Source of the DNA: Prochilodus magdalenae
Lineage: Eukaryota; Chordata; Actinopteri; Characiformes; Prochilodontidae
Reading direction: 5' to 3'
Length of the DNA stretch: 64,000 nucleotides
Assembly: GCA_024036415.1 (NCBI GenBank)
Contig: JAMWET010003610.1
Coordinates: forward strand, 225,001-289,000
Shown here: positions 37,262 through 50,180 of the stretch, one piece after another
Position numbering within the stretch: position 1 is the first letter of the stretch
Layout: every line of letters begins with the position of its first letter
Made by a program: the position numbers and the translations under genes
Notes under the pieces: generated by a model
What the model was told of the DNA's origin: nothing
The model's input: the letters and a program-made list of their open reading frames with translations, nothing else
Database searches by the model: none

Positions 37262-37640
37262 TCATACCTAATAGTGTGCAACACCTCAAGAGCAAGAAGA
37301 ACAGCTGTTATTCGATTAAGCCTGGACTGGATGTAGGCATAGTTTCTGGGTGTAGGCGACTTCAATGTTCAGCCTCAAAGAATTGTGCAGTTGGGCCATA
37401 TTTGGCAGATGCCTTCTCTAGCACAATTCTGAGGAGAATGTCCTGTGGACTGTGACTTTGCCCCTGCTGGTAGACCCATATGACCATATTCTTTCATATG
37501 CCTGCAATTTCCATAGACTTGCTACTTCCTTCACACTATGACATCTGCTTAGGACACATTTTCCATGCATCAAATGGAACACTCACTCCACTGCACCACC
37601 TCTTTTCAATCTATGAATCACAATGCACACCTAACAGGTA
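37262..37640 (-). mobile_element. Tc1-like transposon derivative, family A, copy 2
   Basis: It starts with CATACCTAATAGTGTGCAAC and shares TTGTGCAGTTGGGCCATATT and CTACTTCCTTCACACTATG with the copies at 8.94-9.17 kb and 49.85-50.18 kb. As in the third copy, minus-strand transposase N- and C-terminal ends are joined with the middle missing. The frames are broken. Confidence 0.65.
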
Positions 37641-38165
37641 CCTAGAGCCCAATCATAGTCAGGTGATGTCATCTGCAAGAGTGCAAAGTTACTACCACCT
37701 TAAACAAGGTGAGTCAGTTTTTGTCTGGGAAGCTTATTTACATTGTATAATTAAGACCTGGCATTATGCTCCTAAAGCAATGTGTGGCTGACCAGCAATG
37801 ACCATGCTGGGGATGTTGGTCGACCAGCTAGCTCCTACAATGAAAAGGCTACTATAATTTTTCTACAGTTCAGCTCTTGGACAAAGATTCAGCAGCCTGA
37901 CGTTGGGTATTCACCTTCTTGGGACCTGATGTATGAGACACTATCACGCAGGAAAGGAAAAAAATGCTGAGAAATGTCACACACAGACCTCATTATGGAG
38001 CGGCTGTTGAGGAAGAATGCATTTTCACTGACACAATGCCACAGCCATCATGCAGGGGCATAGTGGGCCGTCACAATGTGAAAGGCAGCTACAGGGCAAC
38101 AGTAGGCTATGGTGACAAGCAGTGTGGCGTTCTGCCTGCCAGACAGAGAGCTAATGAGAGAGAGA

Positions 38166-38212
38166 GACACACACGCGCACGCACACACACACACAGATAT
38201 ACGTATACACAC
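38166..38212. repeat. (CA)n-rich microsatellite
   Basis: CACACACGCGCACGCACACACACACACA-type sequence, imperfect, with an AT-rich continuation. Confidence 0.8.
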
Positions 38213-38524
38213 GCTATCCCAGTCTTCCTTCCTCAGCTGTTAAGAATTTTACACAATCAAAATACTGGCTTTACAGCAGCTGCACATGTTTGCATCTACA
38301 CAGAGGAAAGTAATCCTAGTGCATTCTAGATGCAGGTCTTCCACTGCATGTAATGAAAACATGGCCCAACAAATATAACGTATTTGACAGATATTAATCT
38401 AGAAATGCAGAAAACTATAATTTAACAGGTTTAAAAGTTATGCAACAGTAGTTTACATCAGTCATCACTTTACTGACCGATATAGCCGCCCAGTTCATTA
38501 ATCACAACTCCTCTACAATCTAGG

Positions 38525-39080
38525 CTTGCTTCCCATTTCATCAGCACCACTTACCATATAGAAGCACCTGTAGTACAATTACCGACTGCCGTCCATCTGT
38601 TTCTCTGCATACTTAAAGCCTTTTTAATAGTAAACACCCCCACAGGACCACCACAAAGCAGACCATGTAAGTGGTGGAGTCATTCTCAGTACTGCAGAGA
38701 CACTGACGTGGTGGCGGTGTGTTAGTGTATGTTGTGACGGTGTAAGTGGATCAGACACAGCAATACTGCTAGGGCTATTAAACATCTCAGTGTTGCTGCT
38801 GGACTGAGAATAGTCCACCAACTAAAACAACCAAGCCAAAAGTTCCTGTGGGCAGCGTCCAATGGCCACTGGTGAAGGATCAGATGAGGACCAACACAGA
38901 CACTGACACTATTGCCTTGACTTAACACCTGCAAGATGGACCAACAAGCTAGGTGTGTTGAATAGAGGCGCCAGTGAGTGGACACAGTGTTTATAAAGTT
39001 CAGCAGTCCAGCAAACTCATAATGTGTCTGATTCACTTGTACCAGCCCAACACACCTTGTAACAGGGGTCCTGACCACCA
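38525..39080. mobile_element. Foldback (palindromic) non-autonomous element, copy 2
   Basis: It contains CACTTACCATATAGAAGCAC, CCCCCACAGGACCACCAC and ACACTGACGTGGTGGCGG in the left arm. The complement of related sequence ends the right arm at GGTCCTGACCACC. The central word GACTGAGAATAGTCCACCAA is present. The right arm is shorter than the left and lacks the outer part, so it is a truncated copy of the family at 30.1-30.6 kb. Confidence 0.72.
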
Positions 39081-39199
39081 AAAAAAAAAGCGGCACCCAA
39101 AGGGACGTATCAGGCTGCAGTGCTATTGAGAAGGAAGATAAGATAGATGATAATAAAATAAATAAATGATGATTATATTTCGACTGATACATGATATAA

Positions 39200-40075
39200 T
39201 TATTAAGCTACGCCTAGAGAAGTAGTGTCTTTCAGTATGGCGTCAAGCCACCATGTTTGCTTAAGCAACATGCCAAGTGTTTTAGAGTTGCAAATGTTCC
39301 TAAAGGTGTCCTTTAATAACATGCAGGGCCTCATTAATGTAATGTTAGGCTGTCAAAGCGCCTTTAATGATGATCAAAGGTGATCTGGCATCTTACGAAA
39401 CTGCATCCCACACCATGACACCGGGTGTTTATCTTTGGCGCTGACCATGACGTCAGGTTAAGGGCAATTGTCGCAATGGTCGGTTTGCATTTAGTCCTGC
39501 GTGATCCAGACATCTGCCAAAGATGCTGGCACTAACAGGATGACTCAAAGAGGGCATCACTGCTCGCCAAATTTCCACCAATATGACTGTTGGGTCATTC
39601 TGTGGATGTTGGACAATCTGTTGTTCCTCCTTATTCTACTTACATGTAGGTCTTCCAGATCCTTCATGTCACTGGTGTATGCCTTCGTCTATCCACTGCC
39701 GCCAACAGCGTGCTATGGTAATATCTGTATGTCCGGTATGGCATGCAGAAGGTCGTTAAGGTTATTCTGATTCCTGGAGCATTATGATGCGACCCCTTTC
39801 TAACTTATCTAACTGCTCAAATTGCTTGCGAATTCTTCTCCATGGCATACTTCACAGGATGCTACCAACACAACAGCATGAGTCAGAACGGAAAGCAGGC
39901 ACATGGGGACCACCTTATATAAGTAGTAAGGTACAGCAATAAAACCCATCCTTGCTTACGTCACATGCGTGGCCAAGCATGAAACTGAATCATTCACATG
40001 TCTCACAATGTCCAATCTACCCACCAAGTTTCATTCCTGTGTGTTTTTTGACTATGAGTGTATTTTTACTTCAAG
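39200..40075 (-). mobile_element. Tc1-like transposon remnant with transposase fragments
   Basis: Read on the minus strand from about 39850 downwards, the sequence encodes IRKQFEQLDKLERGRIIMLQ, then after stops and frame changes pieces corresponding to the helix-turn-helix and to a GVMVW-type catalytic-core block near 39400. At least one stop lies directly after the N-terminal part, so no intact protein is made. The right terminus (about 39945-40075) is shared with 25750-25870. The left terminus is missing and the element stops near 39200. Confidence 0.68.
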
Positions 40076-40079
40076 AACA

Positions 40080-42185
40080 AAATCAAGGACACCATGTCGT
40101 TTGACTGGCTGTGGCCAGACCTTTGCACACAACTGTATCAGCCAGGTCTTAAATGAAAGTCATTTGAATAATAACCAGCTATTGTGAATGATGTCGCTAA
40201 TAAGGCTTCAGCCCTACCATTTCATCTCTAGACGAAGCTATTGCTCCTCTGATTGCTATTGAGTAATTGGTGGCACTATGATTCATTCAAGTGCAAATTG
40301 AGTAATGGCCATTAAAATGAAGTGGAGTATCATTGTTCAGCCAACACAGCGTCCTGTGAGTTACTTGACGCATACAATCGACAGCCTTAATGAAGCGCGG
40401 ACGTCAGCACTTAACTGACCTAGCGTCGTCTAACAGGCAATGAAAACCATGGACTTGGCGCTGTGCCAAGTCCCTGGGTTTTAAGTGGTGTACCAGGCAA
40501 TCAGCATCCACAAATTCAGGAAAAACTGCATATGGGCTGATCTTGCAGTAATGCCCACTTCAATCATAAAAGCTCAATTTGAGGAACAAACAGGAAGAAA
40601 AATAAGAGATTTTATTAGTGGTAAAGTAAAGACTAAAAAGAAAGCATTAAACAGGCTGTTATGTCTATTTACTGCGGTGACCAGAATGAAAAAAAGGTTT
40701 ACATTAACTTTCCGTAGCCACATAGACTTCAAAGCCTGTTGTTTCTTTGATTAATGCTGTTCTCTGTGTTCCGATGGACGATTAACTACAGAGTTTAATT
40801 ACAGCTGATTGAAGACACACCACTACAAGGCCGTGAAAGACGAATTGTGTCACAGACACTTGAGCAAAAAAGGCTTGATTAAAGTGTGACTAGGGTGTTT
40901 CCCCTTACTGATGAAGTGCTCATCAGGGGCTGTACACAAGAACTAGAGAAAACAAGAAACGGAGCACCATTAATCAGGCCTACACTTCTGTTCAGACTTC
41001 CTGTCTGACTTCTGAAGCACCTATCTTCAAAAGTACACAGCCATACAAATGCATATGGATCATTCTACCCACTATCTGTTTTAGAGTCACAACTACATCC
41101 CACAGACATTTATTTAACTTGGACTTAAGACTAAAATCATTTTTGCTTTAAGTGACCCCATTTTTTTTATCCTGCTTATGACTGAACATTTCGATTTCTC
41201 ACTGCTTAGATCATACAGCTTTACCTCATGTGTCACTAGGGACTGGTTTGGTAGTGACAGTGTTGTGATACTGAACCACAGATGTGCAAGTAAACAACAA
41301 AAATTCACATTAAATGACATGAGAAGATCCTACATGGCTTGGATGGTGTAGAATGACGTTTTGGCTGGACGGGGTGAAAGCACTAGTCTACTACCGGCCA
41401 TTAGATACTATTACTGTTTGGGATCTCAACTTAAAAAGCTAAAGCATTAAACACTGGACCGGCTGCTGATCTTTCACTTCATTGGCATTCATAGAGAGAG
41501 AACTGCAGGGGCAGACTGTTGTCTGGATTTACCTAAATCTCTCCCCTGGCCTTTACTTTCAACAGTGGGTAATCCTCACTGTCACTTCAAAGAGCGAGCG
41601 TCTCCCCTTAGTCTCCTCCGGGACACTGACACCTGCAACACTGAACCTGCTTTGGACTTCTTCCAGAGAAAGATCTGTGGGCAAATACGAGAGTGCTGCA
41701 ACCAAAATGCTAGCAAATACGATGCTTGTTTGGAGGGGAAGTAATTTGCTGTCAAAAACTCAAGCCTAAACATGCTGAGGAGACAACTTCCTTCTTACAG
41801 TCCTAAGGCTGCTCGAAAGTTAGAATCGGGGGGAAGGAAGGTTAATCAGGTCTATAAATGGGGATACACAAGGATAAGGAAAATACTACCTGATTGTTCT
41901 TAGATTTAGAGGTAGTTTAAGAAGCTGAATCTCTGGGGTCATTAACATGTGAAATCAATGGATGTTTAATTCGCTATGCTGAAGGTTAGTCAAACAGCTG
42001 CTAAAGTTTTTTTATTTTTTTCATTTTTGGAATACAATTCCTATCTCATTGCTGAGCTCGCAATGTTTCTTCTATATATGTAGGCGCTGAAGAGGAAGGA
42101 AGGAGGCATTGTTCATTTTCGAGTGACTTAGAAAACGGTAAACATATGCACAACATGACTGGGACACACAAGCTTTTGCATATAA
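40080..42185. other. Non-coding intergenic DNA
   Basis: No gene is recognisable. Several ORFs of 68-95 residues are on both strands, none with a family motif. Confidence 0.5.
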
Positions 42186-42189
42186 CTGT

Positions 42190-42675
42190 TCCTGACAGTC
42201 TTAAGAGACCACTCTCAAGAACTGACCTCATGGCCACAGACAGGAAAAAACTGGACATGCTGATCAGGATGGCAAGCTCTGTTCTGGGCTGTGCGTTGGA
42301 CCCAGTGGAGGTAGTTGGGAAGAGGAGGATGTTGGCAAAGATGGCATCCATAATGGAGAATACCTTTCACCCACTACAAGAGACAGTTGCTCCACTGACC
42401 AGTACCTTTAGTGACTGCTGTAGAACACTATATGGACCCATATCTATTTGCATATCTGTGCAATATCTCTCTTTGCAATAAATATCTGTGTAATAACATG
42501 TACATTTTTATAGTTTCTTTGTATTTTTTTACCAAACAATAGAGATTTATTTATTTTCTGTAATTTTGTATTCTGTGTAACTTGCACTTTTGTCTATATC
42601 TTGTTCTGTGTCTGTTCTGCTGCTATCCTGCTGTAACAATGCAAATTTCCCCATCTGGGGAAGAATAAGAAATCT
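42190..42675 (+). mobile_element. LINE ORF2 C-terminal remnant and 3' UTR
   Basis: The + strand encodes a block containing ASSVLGCALDPVEVVGKRRM, which matches the C-terminal region of fish LINE ORF2 proteins. An internal deletion removes the usual terminal Arg-rich 'RYRRSF' segment. A typical LINE 3' UTR follows (TGCACTTTTGTCTATATC, TGCAAATTTCCCC) and ends near AAGAATAAGAAATC. It is 5' truncated; the 111-residue ORF at 42146-42481 is this fragment and not a host gene. Confidence 0.75.
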
Positions 42676-42679
42676 GATC

Positions 42680-45600
42680 AAGGCATTTGGTTTGGAGGCA
42701 ACTTCAGCTTTGCGCATCTACCTTCTGTTTCATTGACTTGTTGTCTGCTAGTCAACATTTAGCAAACACATTTTTGTTCAGGTAATGGTATATGGATAAT
42801 GAAGTAGTCCACAGTGGGTCCAAGGCTTTTCAAGCTGTTAAGTGAAATCCTAATGTTAATGCCTGACCAAAATCATGTTAATGCAAGGTGTAAATAACCA
42901 TGTGGTTTCTTGATGACTGATTGATAGACCTGCTGGCATTTAAATAAACAAACAGTTAATTAGTTGATGTGTTTAAAAGGTTTTATTAAAAAGGAAAGGG
43001 TGGATACTGTGACTAACTTTGGGAACAAAAATAGGAACATTGCTACACAATGAAGAGCCATTTGGGGGCTGAAAAGCCAGCTCTTGTGTGATCTGAGACA
43101 ACTGGTTTGCCTAGGGAAAATTCGCATCGCTATAAAAACAGCATGATCACCCAGCATTCTCAGGCAGTCCTCTACCTTAAGATTCATAGACTGCTTTAAG
43201 GTGGCACTGAAATGAGTTGTGCAAACATAAAGGACAAATGACAGACGGTAAAGCAGTTTTTCCACCACATGGGAAGCTTGGCTCGACTCAACTCAAAGCT
43301 GCTCTATTCATTTTTGGTACCAGCCACCAAAAGCCTTTGTCTGCAGAGTTATAACACCAGGTTTTGGTTCACTTAGGCGATAAACACTAAGTCAAGCTGT
43401 AACCATGCAGTGTATGAAACGGCCATGCAGAATGTTCACAGACAAGTAATGTTTACTGTCAGGGCTTGTTTTAATTGTGCTGATCAAAAAATAAGATAAG
43501 AAAAAAATAAGTTCAATAAAAAAAGAAAAGCCAATACAGGATGTAAGTATGTCTTCTAATGCTCTCTGTCAACTGGTTCCGATTAGAAGCAGCATAGTAC
43601 CTGCTCTTATTACATTAATGACATCATGTTTTCAAACTTCACCAGTCACCAAGAGTGACCAGTTTCAGGAAGAGCCTCAGAGGACTGCTGGACATCTTAG
43701 TGATTTCACTACTTGCCACACACTCGATTCAGCTAATCAGAACTGGATTTCCTTAACAAGCTCCTGACTATTTACGGGTGTGTTAAAGCAGGGATGGCAC
43801 CAAAGTGTCCAGAGAAGGACTTCCAGCTGTCCTTTAAGCCTCTGCCCAAAGCTGGTCATAATGTCCCAAACATTGGTGCTTGTGGGAGCCCCACGCTCTC
43901 CTAGTCGATCAACAACCACTTCCACACAGCACAGCAGCACAGCACAGCAGTAAAGCACTTTAGACAGAATTATTCTTGGCCTGATTGCAGCGTGTTAAAA
44001 CGTCACTAGCAGAAGGAGTTGCTAATCTGCATAGTAAACAAGCATCTTGCTTCTTTGTTACAAGGTGATGTCATTTTATAACATAGTCCTTATTGCTCGT
44101 TTCAGTTTTAGGAAACTGTAAATCTGTTATAGTAGAGCCAAAAAAATAAATAAATTGTGAACACTGAAAATGTGTATCCCCACTAACAAAGAGAAGGACT
44201 TTTTCCCAGCCATTATTCACAGAAATGCAAATCACACATTCAATCCCTCTGCCATTGCAGGCACATCACACTATGCTGGCACAGCCCTAGGGCAAAACTC
44301 CTAAGGCTACATTCACCAAGCTCTATAACATGATCAATTTGCAAATCACTCTTGATAACATCATAAGTCAAATGCATAATAGTGTAAAAGAGCAAAAGAG
44401 CAGTCTGGGTAGCTCTGCTACAGTATATTGAGTTTCTGTTGTTTAATTGAGCTGATAATGGAGTGGACAAATAAATCAGTCAGTAAATATGAAATCTCTG
44501 ATATCAATTATCAGAATTTTTAGACCCTTACAATTAACACTGACCACAAAATGTTCATTTCAGACATCTGCTTGATAACGGCAGGAAAATGACCAAAGTG
44601 AGGGTTTTAGGCAAAAACATATTGCCTAATTAAGTGTCAGTTTGAAGCTTTAGTCTTTGCTTTGTATTGGAGTTATAAGGCTAATGCAGCTAACAAGTAA
44701 CAGAAACCTGCACTGCATCAATTAGCACCAAGTTAATATTTTGCTACATGAGGATTTTATGTGTATTAATAAAAGAATAATGATGAGACATTTCACTGTA
44801 CGTCATGGTGATGTTTAGGGAAGACATTATGAAGATATGAGGTCAACTGAAACACCTTCACTATGAGTTATAGGATATATGTATCGTGCTTAGCAGAGGT
44901 CATTTCATGGCTGGATTCTCGTTTTTGTCATGTTAAATAATCCCCAGTGTGCTGTTGCCAGAGGGATGTAATCCCATCCTTCCCTGGAGCCAGACCAGGC
45001 TCTGACCTCATGGTCACTATGAGTGGGCAGGCTCCTAATCCTGAACCACCCGGGAGTCCAGAACCTTCCTCTGCCACTGAGTTTATATAACGTGTGGAAG
45101 GAGGGCCAACTAAAATAAGTCAAGGTCACAGAATATACAGACAACGTGCCATTGCGACTGCTGTACTACAGAAAGTTGTGTGTACAACGTGTGTTACTGT
45201 TGTCAGTGCACTTGTATTTTTATGACTCAAATTACAAAAATTGTCTAATACAAGAAGAATAAAAATTATCATGTTTTTTTTGTTCAGAAACAACACCAAC
45301 ACCAACAACTACAACAACTACAAAATTAAGAATACAATGATAACAACTTATTGTGCATTTTCTTAGTTTGAGATTTTCATGGCTTCAGAGCTGTGCCACA
45401 CCATTGGTATCATGTAGATCATGTGGTGGTTTGATTGCTATTGTAAGACTGAACTATATACACAGCAGAATAACCCAATGCATAAAGTAGTTTTGCTAAA
45501 AAATACACACAGCTTTTTCTACAGTTTCGGACATTAACAATCTATAACAGTTCACAGCATGCTTACTCATTTCATGAGCAGCTGGCCTTGTGACTTTCCA

Positions 45601-46556
45601 GTGACAATGTGTCTAAAAATAGAGTAGAGATTAGGCTTACCGATGATGGAGGGATAAAAAATGCATTGAGATGCATGCAAATCCATTTTAAATAAATGGG
45701 AAAAAATGAGACGAATGGATCCGGGTTCAGGTTTGCTGTCTGGTTTTAATCTCACAGCAGGTCCTGTTTGTTTCTTATGGATTCCAGATTTTTCATCCTA
45801 CCTCTCAGCCTCAATTGTATCAGCACTCAGAGTTAGCTAACGTCATGGAGCCAAACGTCCTGAAAAGAAGTGCTGTCCATTCACAAACTGTAATGAGATT
45901 TGAATGTTTGAATATCCGCATGCTTTACTACTGCAGATTTACATTTCTGAGGTTATGATTAGGGTAATTCATTTTAGATACATTTTTGATATTTCTTGAA
46001 ACAGTCTTTATATCCCAATAGCAATCAATGACATTGTGAGATCTGTGGGGGGCACAGAACTGTAAAAACTCATCCAGGCATCTCATCCAGACCAAATTAA
46101 ATAACTGGATGACCTACCTGCCAGTTTACCTACCTACCTCATGATCTACCCTCCCGTGCACATGTTCACCACATGCACGTGTATTTGCGCTTGTGTGGAG
46201 TCTGTCATACGGCTAAGCTGTACGTGTATGCAAGCTAGCTACGTTTATCTTGTATGTAATCTGTCTGCACAGTAGTCTGGAGCTGTGCTGTTTGATGGTA
46301 TTGTTGTGCTGTAAGTACAGTAGTTCAGTCTAAAAAGTAAAGGAAGCTTTTAACCCATAAGCCCAGACCTGTTTCCCCATAAGGGAAAATAATGAATGGT
46401 CGGTTATAAGATCATAAAAGATCAGTCTTATTATGATAAAGAGGTCACATGGCGTCTTCTGTGAGTATTATAGAGTCATAGTACTGGAAGCATATGTCAC
46501 AACAACAACAATTTCATAACTGATATTCCATCATGGTGTTCTAGAAATGGCATCAG
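42680..46556. other. Non-coding intergenic DNA
   Basis: No gene is recognisable. A small CAGCA-type repeat is at 43922-43951 and a CAA-rich run at 45290-45325. ORFs are short and unremarkable. Confidence 0.5.
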
Positions 46557-47980
46557 AATTGGTATATGTCATATAGAATATGAGTATATGTAATATAGAA
46601 TACGGGTATATGTAATATAGAATATGGGTATATGTTATATAGAATACGGTTATATGTAATATAGAATATAGGTATATGTTATATAGAGTATAGGTATATG
46701 TGATATAGAATATGGGTATATGTAATATAGAATATGGGTATATGTAATATAGAATATAGGTATATGTGATATAGAATATAGGTATATGTAATATAGAATA
46801 TAGGTATATGTGATATAGAATATAGGTATACGTGATATAGAATACGGGTATATGTAATATAGAATATGGGTATGTGTAATATAGAATATGGGTATATGTA
46901 ATATAGAATATGGGTATGTGTAATATAGAATATAGGTATATGTAATATAGAATATAGGTATATGTGATATAGAATATAGGTATATGTGATATAGAATACG
47001 GGTATATGTGATATAGAAAATGGGTATGTGTAATATAGAATATGGGTATATGTAATATAGAATATGGGTATGTGTAATATAGAATATGAGTATATGTTAT
47101 ATAGAATATGGGTATATGTGATATAGAATATGGGTATATGTGATATAGAATATGGGTATATGTAGTATAGATATGGGTATATGCAATATAGAATATGGGT
47201 ATATGCAATATAGAATATGGGTATATGTACTATAGAATATGGGTATGTGTAATATAGAATATGGGTATATGTAATATAGAATATGAGTATATGTTATATA
47301 GAATATGGGCATATGTAATATAGAATATGGGAATATGTAATATAGAATATGGTATATGTAATATAGAGTGTGGGTATATGTAATATAGAATATGGGTATG
47401 TGTAATATAGAATAGGGGTATATGTAATATAGAATATGGGTATGTGTAATATAGAATAGGGGTATATGTAATATAGAATAGGGGTATATGTAATATAGAA
47501 TAGGAGTATATGTAATATAGAATAGGAGTATATGTAATATAGAATATGGGTATGTGTAATATAGAATATGGGTATATGTAATATAGAATATGGGTATGTG
47601 TAATATAGAATAGGGGTATATGTAATATAGAATATGGGTATGTGTAATATAGAATATGGGTATATGTAATATAAAATATGGGTATATGTAATATAGAATA
47701 TGGGTATATGTAATATAGAATAGGAGTATATGTAATATAGGATATGGGTATATGTAATATAGAATAGGGGTATATGTAATATAGAATATGGGTATATGTA
47801 ATATAGATTATGGGTATGTGTAATATAGAATAGGGGTATATGTAATATAGAATATGGGTATGTGTAATATAGAATATGGGTATATGTAATATAGAATATG
47901 GGTATATGTAATATAGTAGAATATGGGTATATGTAATATAGAATATGGGTATATGTAATATAGTAGAATATGGGTATATG
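46557..47980. repeat. 22-bp minisatellite, about 65 copies
   Basis: An array of GAATATGGGTATATGTAATATA units, 22 bp long with mostly one-base variants (GGGTATGTG, GGGGTATATG, AGGTATATG, GATATA). A few units carry small indels, for example near 47167, 47350 and 47913. The proximal third favours TAGGTATATGTGATATA units, and the distal half favours alternating TATGGGTATGTG and AGGGGTATATG units, suggesting a partial 44-bp higher-order pattern. The minus-strand ORFs of 225 and 251 residues across it are explained by the repeat. Confidence 0.96.
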
Positions 47981-49840
47981 AACATTAGAGCTGTTAAATG
48001 GGTTAAACCTTACAGGTACAAAAACAGGACTTTAAAATGACCTGGTTTTGTCTCTAACTGCACTAACTGAGCACATCGCCATTTTCTAAATGAGGTCATA
48101 TGTTCACCAACCGTCATGTGGCTGCATCCAGGATGTTGGGTATATGTCACTCAGGGACTCCATGTGTTTAGGTGAAGGGTAAAGCTGTCTAAAGAACTTT
48201 ACACATTTTTAAAAGGCTGGTGACACATACGTCACTCTTCTGGGTTAAAAGAACTTCATGTTGAAAAGCCTGTATACTGGTGGGTTTGTTTTTAGTTTCT
48301 AGTGAGGCTAGGTCTGCAGTCAGTGGGCCTGTTGTTGTATGGAATTATGGAAACAAAGCAGAGCATGGACCAGACCTGTGAATCTGAACCTCTGCTTAAC
48401 GTTGCGCATGTTACAGTGTTTACTGCATCTTCTGTTAGTCTACACGGGCTCTGAATGGGAGTTTATTTGTAGCTATGGGCTACGACTTACACAACACATT
48501 GTGCACATCTTGTCTACGCTCTCCACCAGAACTAGACACGTTTGTATGTGTTTATGTGCTTTTGGTGGAGTGGCTCTAGAAGCAGGGCTTATTTCAAGGT
48601 CTTAATCAAAAACGTACAACACTTCCCGCTTTCTACAAAATCCTCTACTTCATCCTTAAGACACCTGTCACATACTACTCCCTCTCGGACTTGGGTGGTA
48701 CTACACAATAGCATGTGCCTTTGTTTTTCTTTTCCGGCTCCTCCCTGGTTTCACCTGCTCCACCCCCTGCACGTACCTACAACTGATCATTGACTCATTA
48801 AGACTGCTACTCATACCCTTTTTGTAGTCCACTTAGTTTGTGCCGTTGTGTTATTACTGGAGTTCTGAGCTGTGTTTCGTTTGAGTTGAGTTGCCTGTGT
48901 TTTGATCCCTGCCTTATCTCCTGGTTTTAGTTTACACTCACATTAAATGCTTGGACATGTTTTCTGCTTGTAAACAGCTGGACATATTCTGTATGGAATA
49001 TTTTATGTGGGATGCCAACGTGTCAGCCAAATAGACCCCCAAGCCTCTGTAATTTATACTGTGGTTGTGAATCATAAATTCAAACAAGATAAATATTACA
49101 GATGTCCTGAAGTAAAATTACATTCATGGGCTGTCTTTGCACTAGGCAAAAACAGGCAGCCCAACAGGATCCCAATGAATCAAAACCCCATGAAAATGCA
49201 AATTAGACACTGTATGTGTCGATGTTACATTCGGAAATATGCGTATTTCATATATGACAACTCTGCTACACAACAGTCCAGAAAACAGTTTTGAATTCAT
49301 TGATTCTGTGATGTGTGGGTACCATCAAAACAGAGGCATGTACTGGGATCTTAGAGAGACATATTCTCTCATGAAGATGACATCTTTTCCTGGGAAGCTC
49401 ATGGTTATTTCAGCAAGACAATCCCAGGCCTAGCTCTGTATGTACTACAACAGCTTACCTTTTATATAATCGTGTAATATTCTTACAGCTTCTTCCTTCA
49501 TCTTAAAATGAGAAGTGCTAGATATATTGACTATTGCACGTGAGAGCATGACACTATTTGCAAATGAAGGCACCGCATGGCAGCCCCAAGCCTCAACCAA
49601 TCTACAAACTCATATTCAGGGCTCTCAATAATGTCTTTTGCCCAGAGCCCCCAAAATCACTAATACACCCTGATTACATTACCCCACCTGTCCATGTAAA
49701 GCTAATTATTAGTAAATTATAGCATTTCCTTTTTCAAGGAAGGATGGCATTTCAATTAGAGCTTTGGTGCAATCGTAATGGTGCAATTTGTAATCCAACC
49801 TTGAACTGTACTCTCTGCACTTTGTAAAACAAGATCACCT
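47981..49840. other. Non-coding intergenic DNA
   Basis: No gene is recognisable. A stretch near 48665-48930 has an LTR-like look (TGTCACA at 48669, long T-rich second half) but no supporting second terminus. Sequence around 49540-49800 is unusually complex and repeat-free, and contains ATTTGCAAAT, an octamer-like word, at about 49556-49565. Confidence 0.5.
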
Positions 49841-49844
49841 GTGA

Positions 49845-50180
49845 TGGAGACATACCTAATAGTGTGTAACACCTGCACAACACGACTAACAGCTGTGATT
49901 TGATTGCTCATGGGCTGGACATGTTTCTGGATGTAGGCGACATTAAAAGTTCATCCACTCTTGCAACAAGGAATTGTGCAGTTGGGCCACATTTGGTGGA
50001 TGCCTTCCCTGGCACAAATCTGAAGAGGATTTACTTGTAGACTGGGATTTTAGCCACTGCTGGTAGACCAGTATGACCATATGCTTCCATACACCTGCAA
50101 ATGTAGCTACTTCCTTCACACTATGGCCTTTGACTAGCCCGAATTCAGTCACTCCCTCACCTAACTTCCCTGAAACAACA
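49845..50180 (-). mobile_element. Tc1-like transposon derivative, family A, copy 3 (best preserved)
   Basis: It begins with ACATACCTAATAGTGTGTAA and shares long stretches with copies 1 and 2. The minus-strand ORF at 49943-50431 contains GHSVKEVATFAGVWKHMVIL and VYQQWLKSQSTSKS, which look like the helix-turn-helix N terminus of a Tc1-type transposase. This runs within a few residues into PNVAQLHNSLLQEWMNF, which looks like its C-terminal end. The catalytic middle is absent, so the family is an internal-deletion derivative. The first part of the 162-residue ORF (from 50431) is unrelated flanking sequence. Confidence 0.68.

Noticed and set aside
42146..42481. + strand ORF of 111 residues considered as a host gene
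   Set aside because: Its core is a LINE ORF2 C terminus followed by a LINE 3' UTR.
46557..47980. Regular repeats considered as a CRISPR array
   Set aside because: Units are contiguous with no unique spacers, in a vertebrate genome context.
46531..47985. Minus-strand ORFs of 225, 71 and 251 residues rich in Tyr, Ile and His
   Set aside because: They are entirely the 22-bp minisatellite read through; there is no unique N or C terminus, domain or splice context.
48668..48930. Possible second solo LTR beginning TGTCACA
   Set aside because: No matching CA terminus or target duplication could be found, and no second copy is present in the window.
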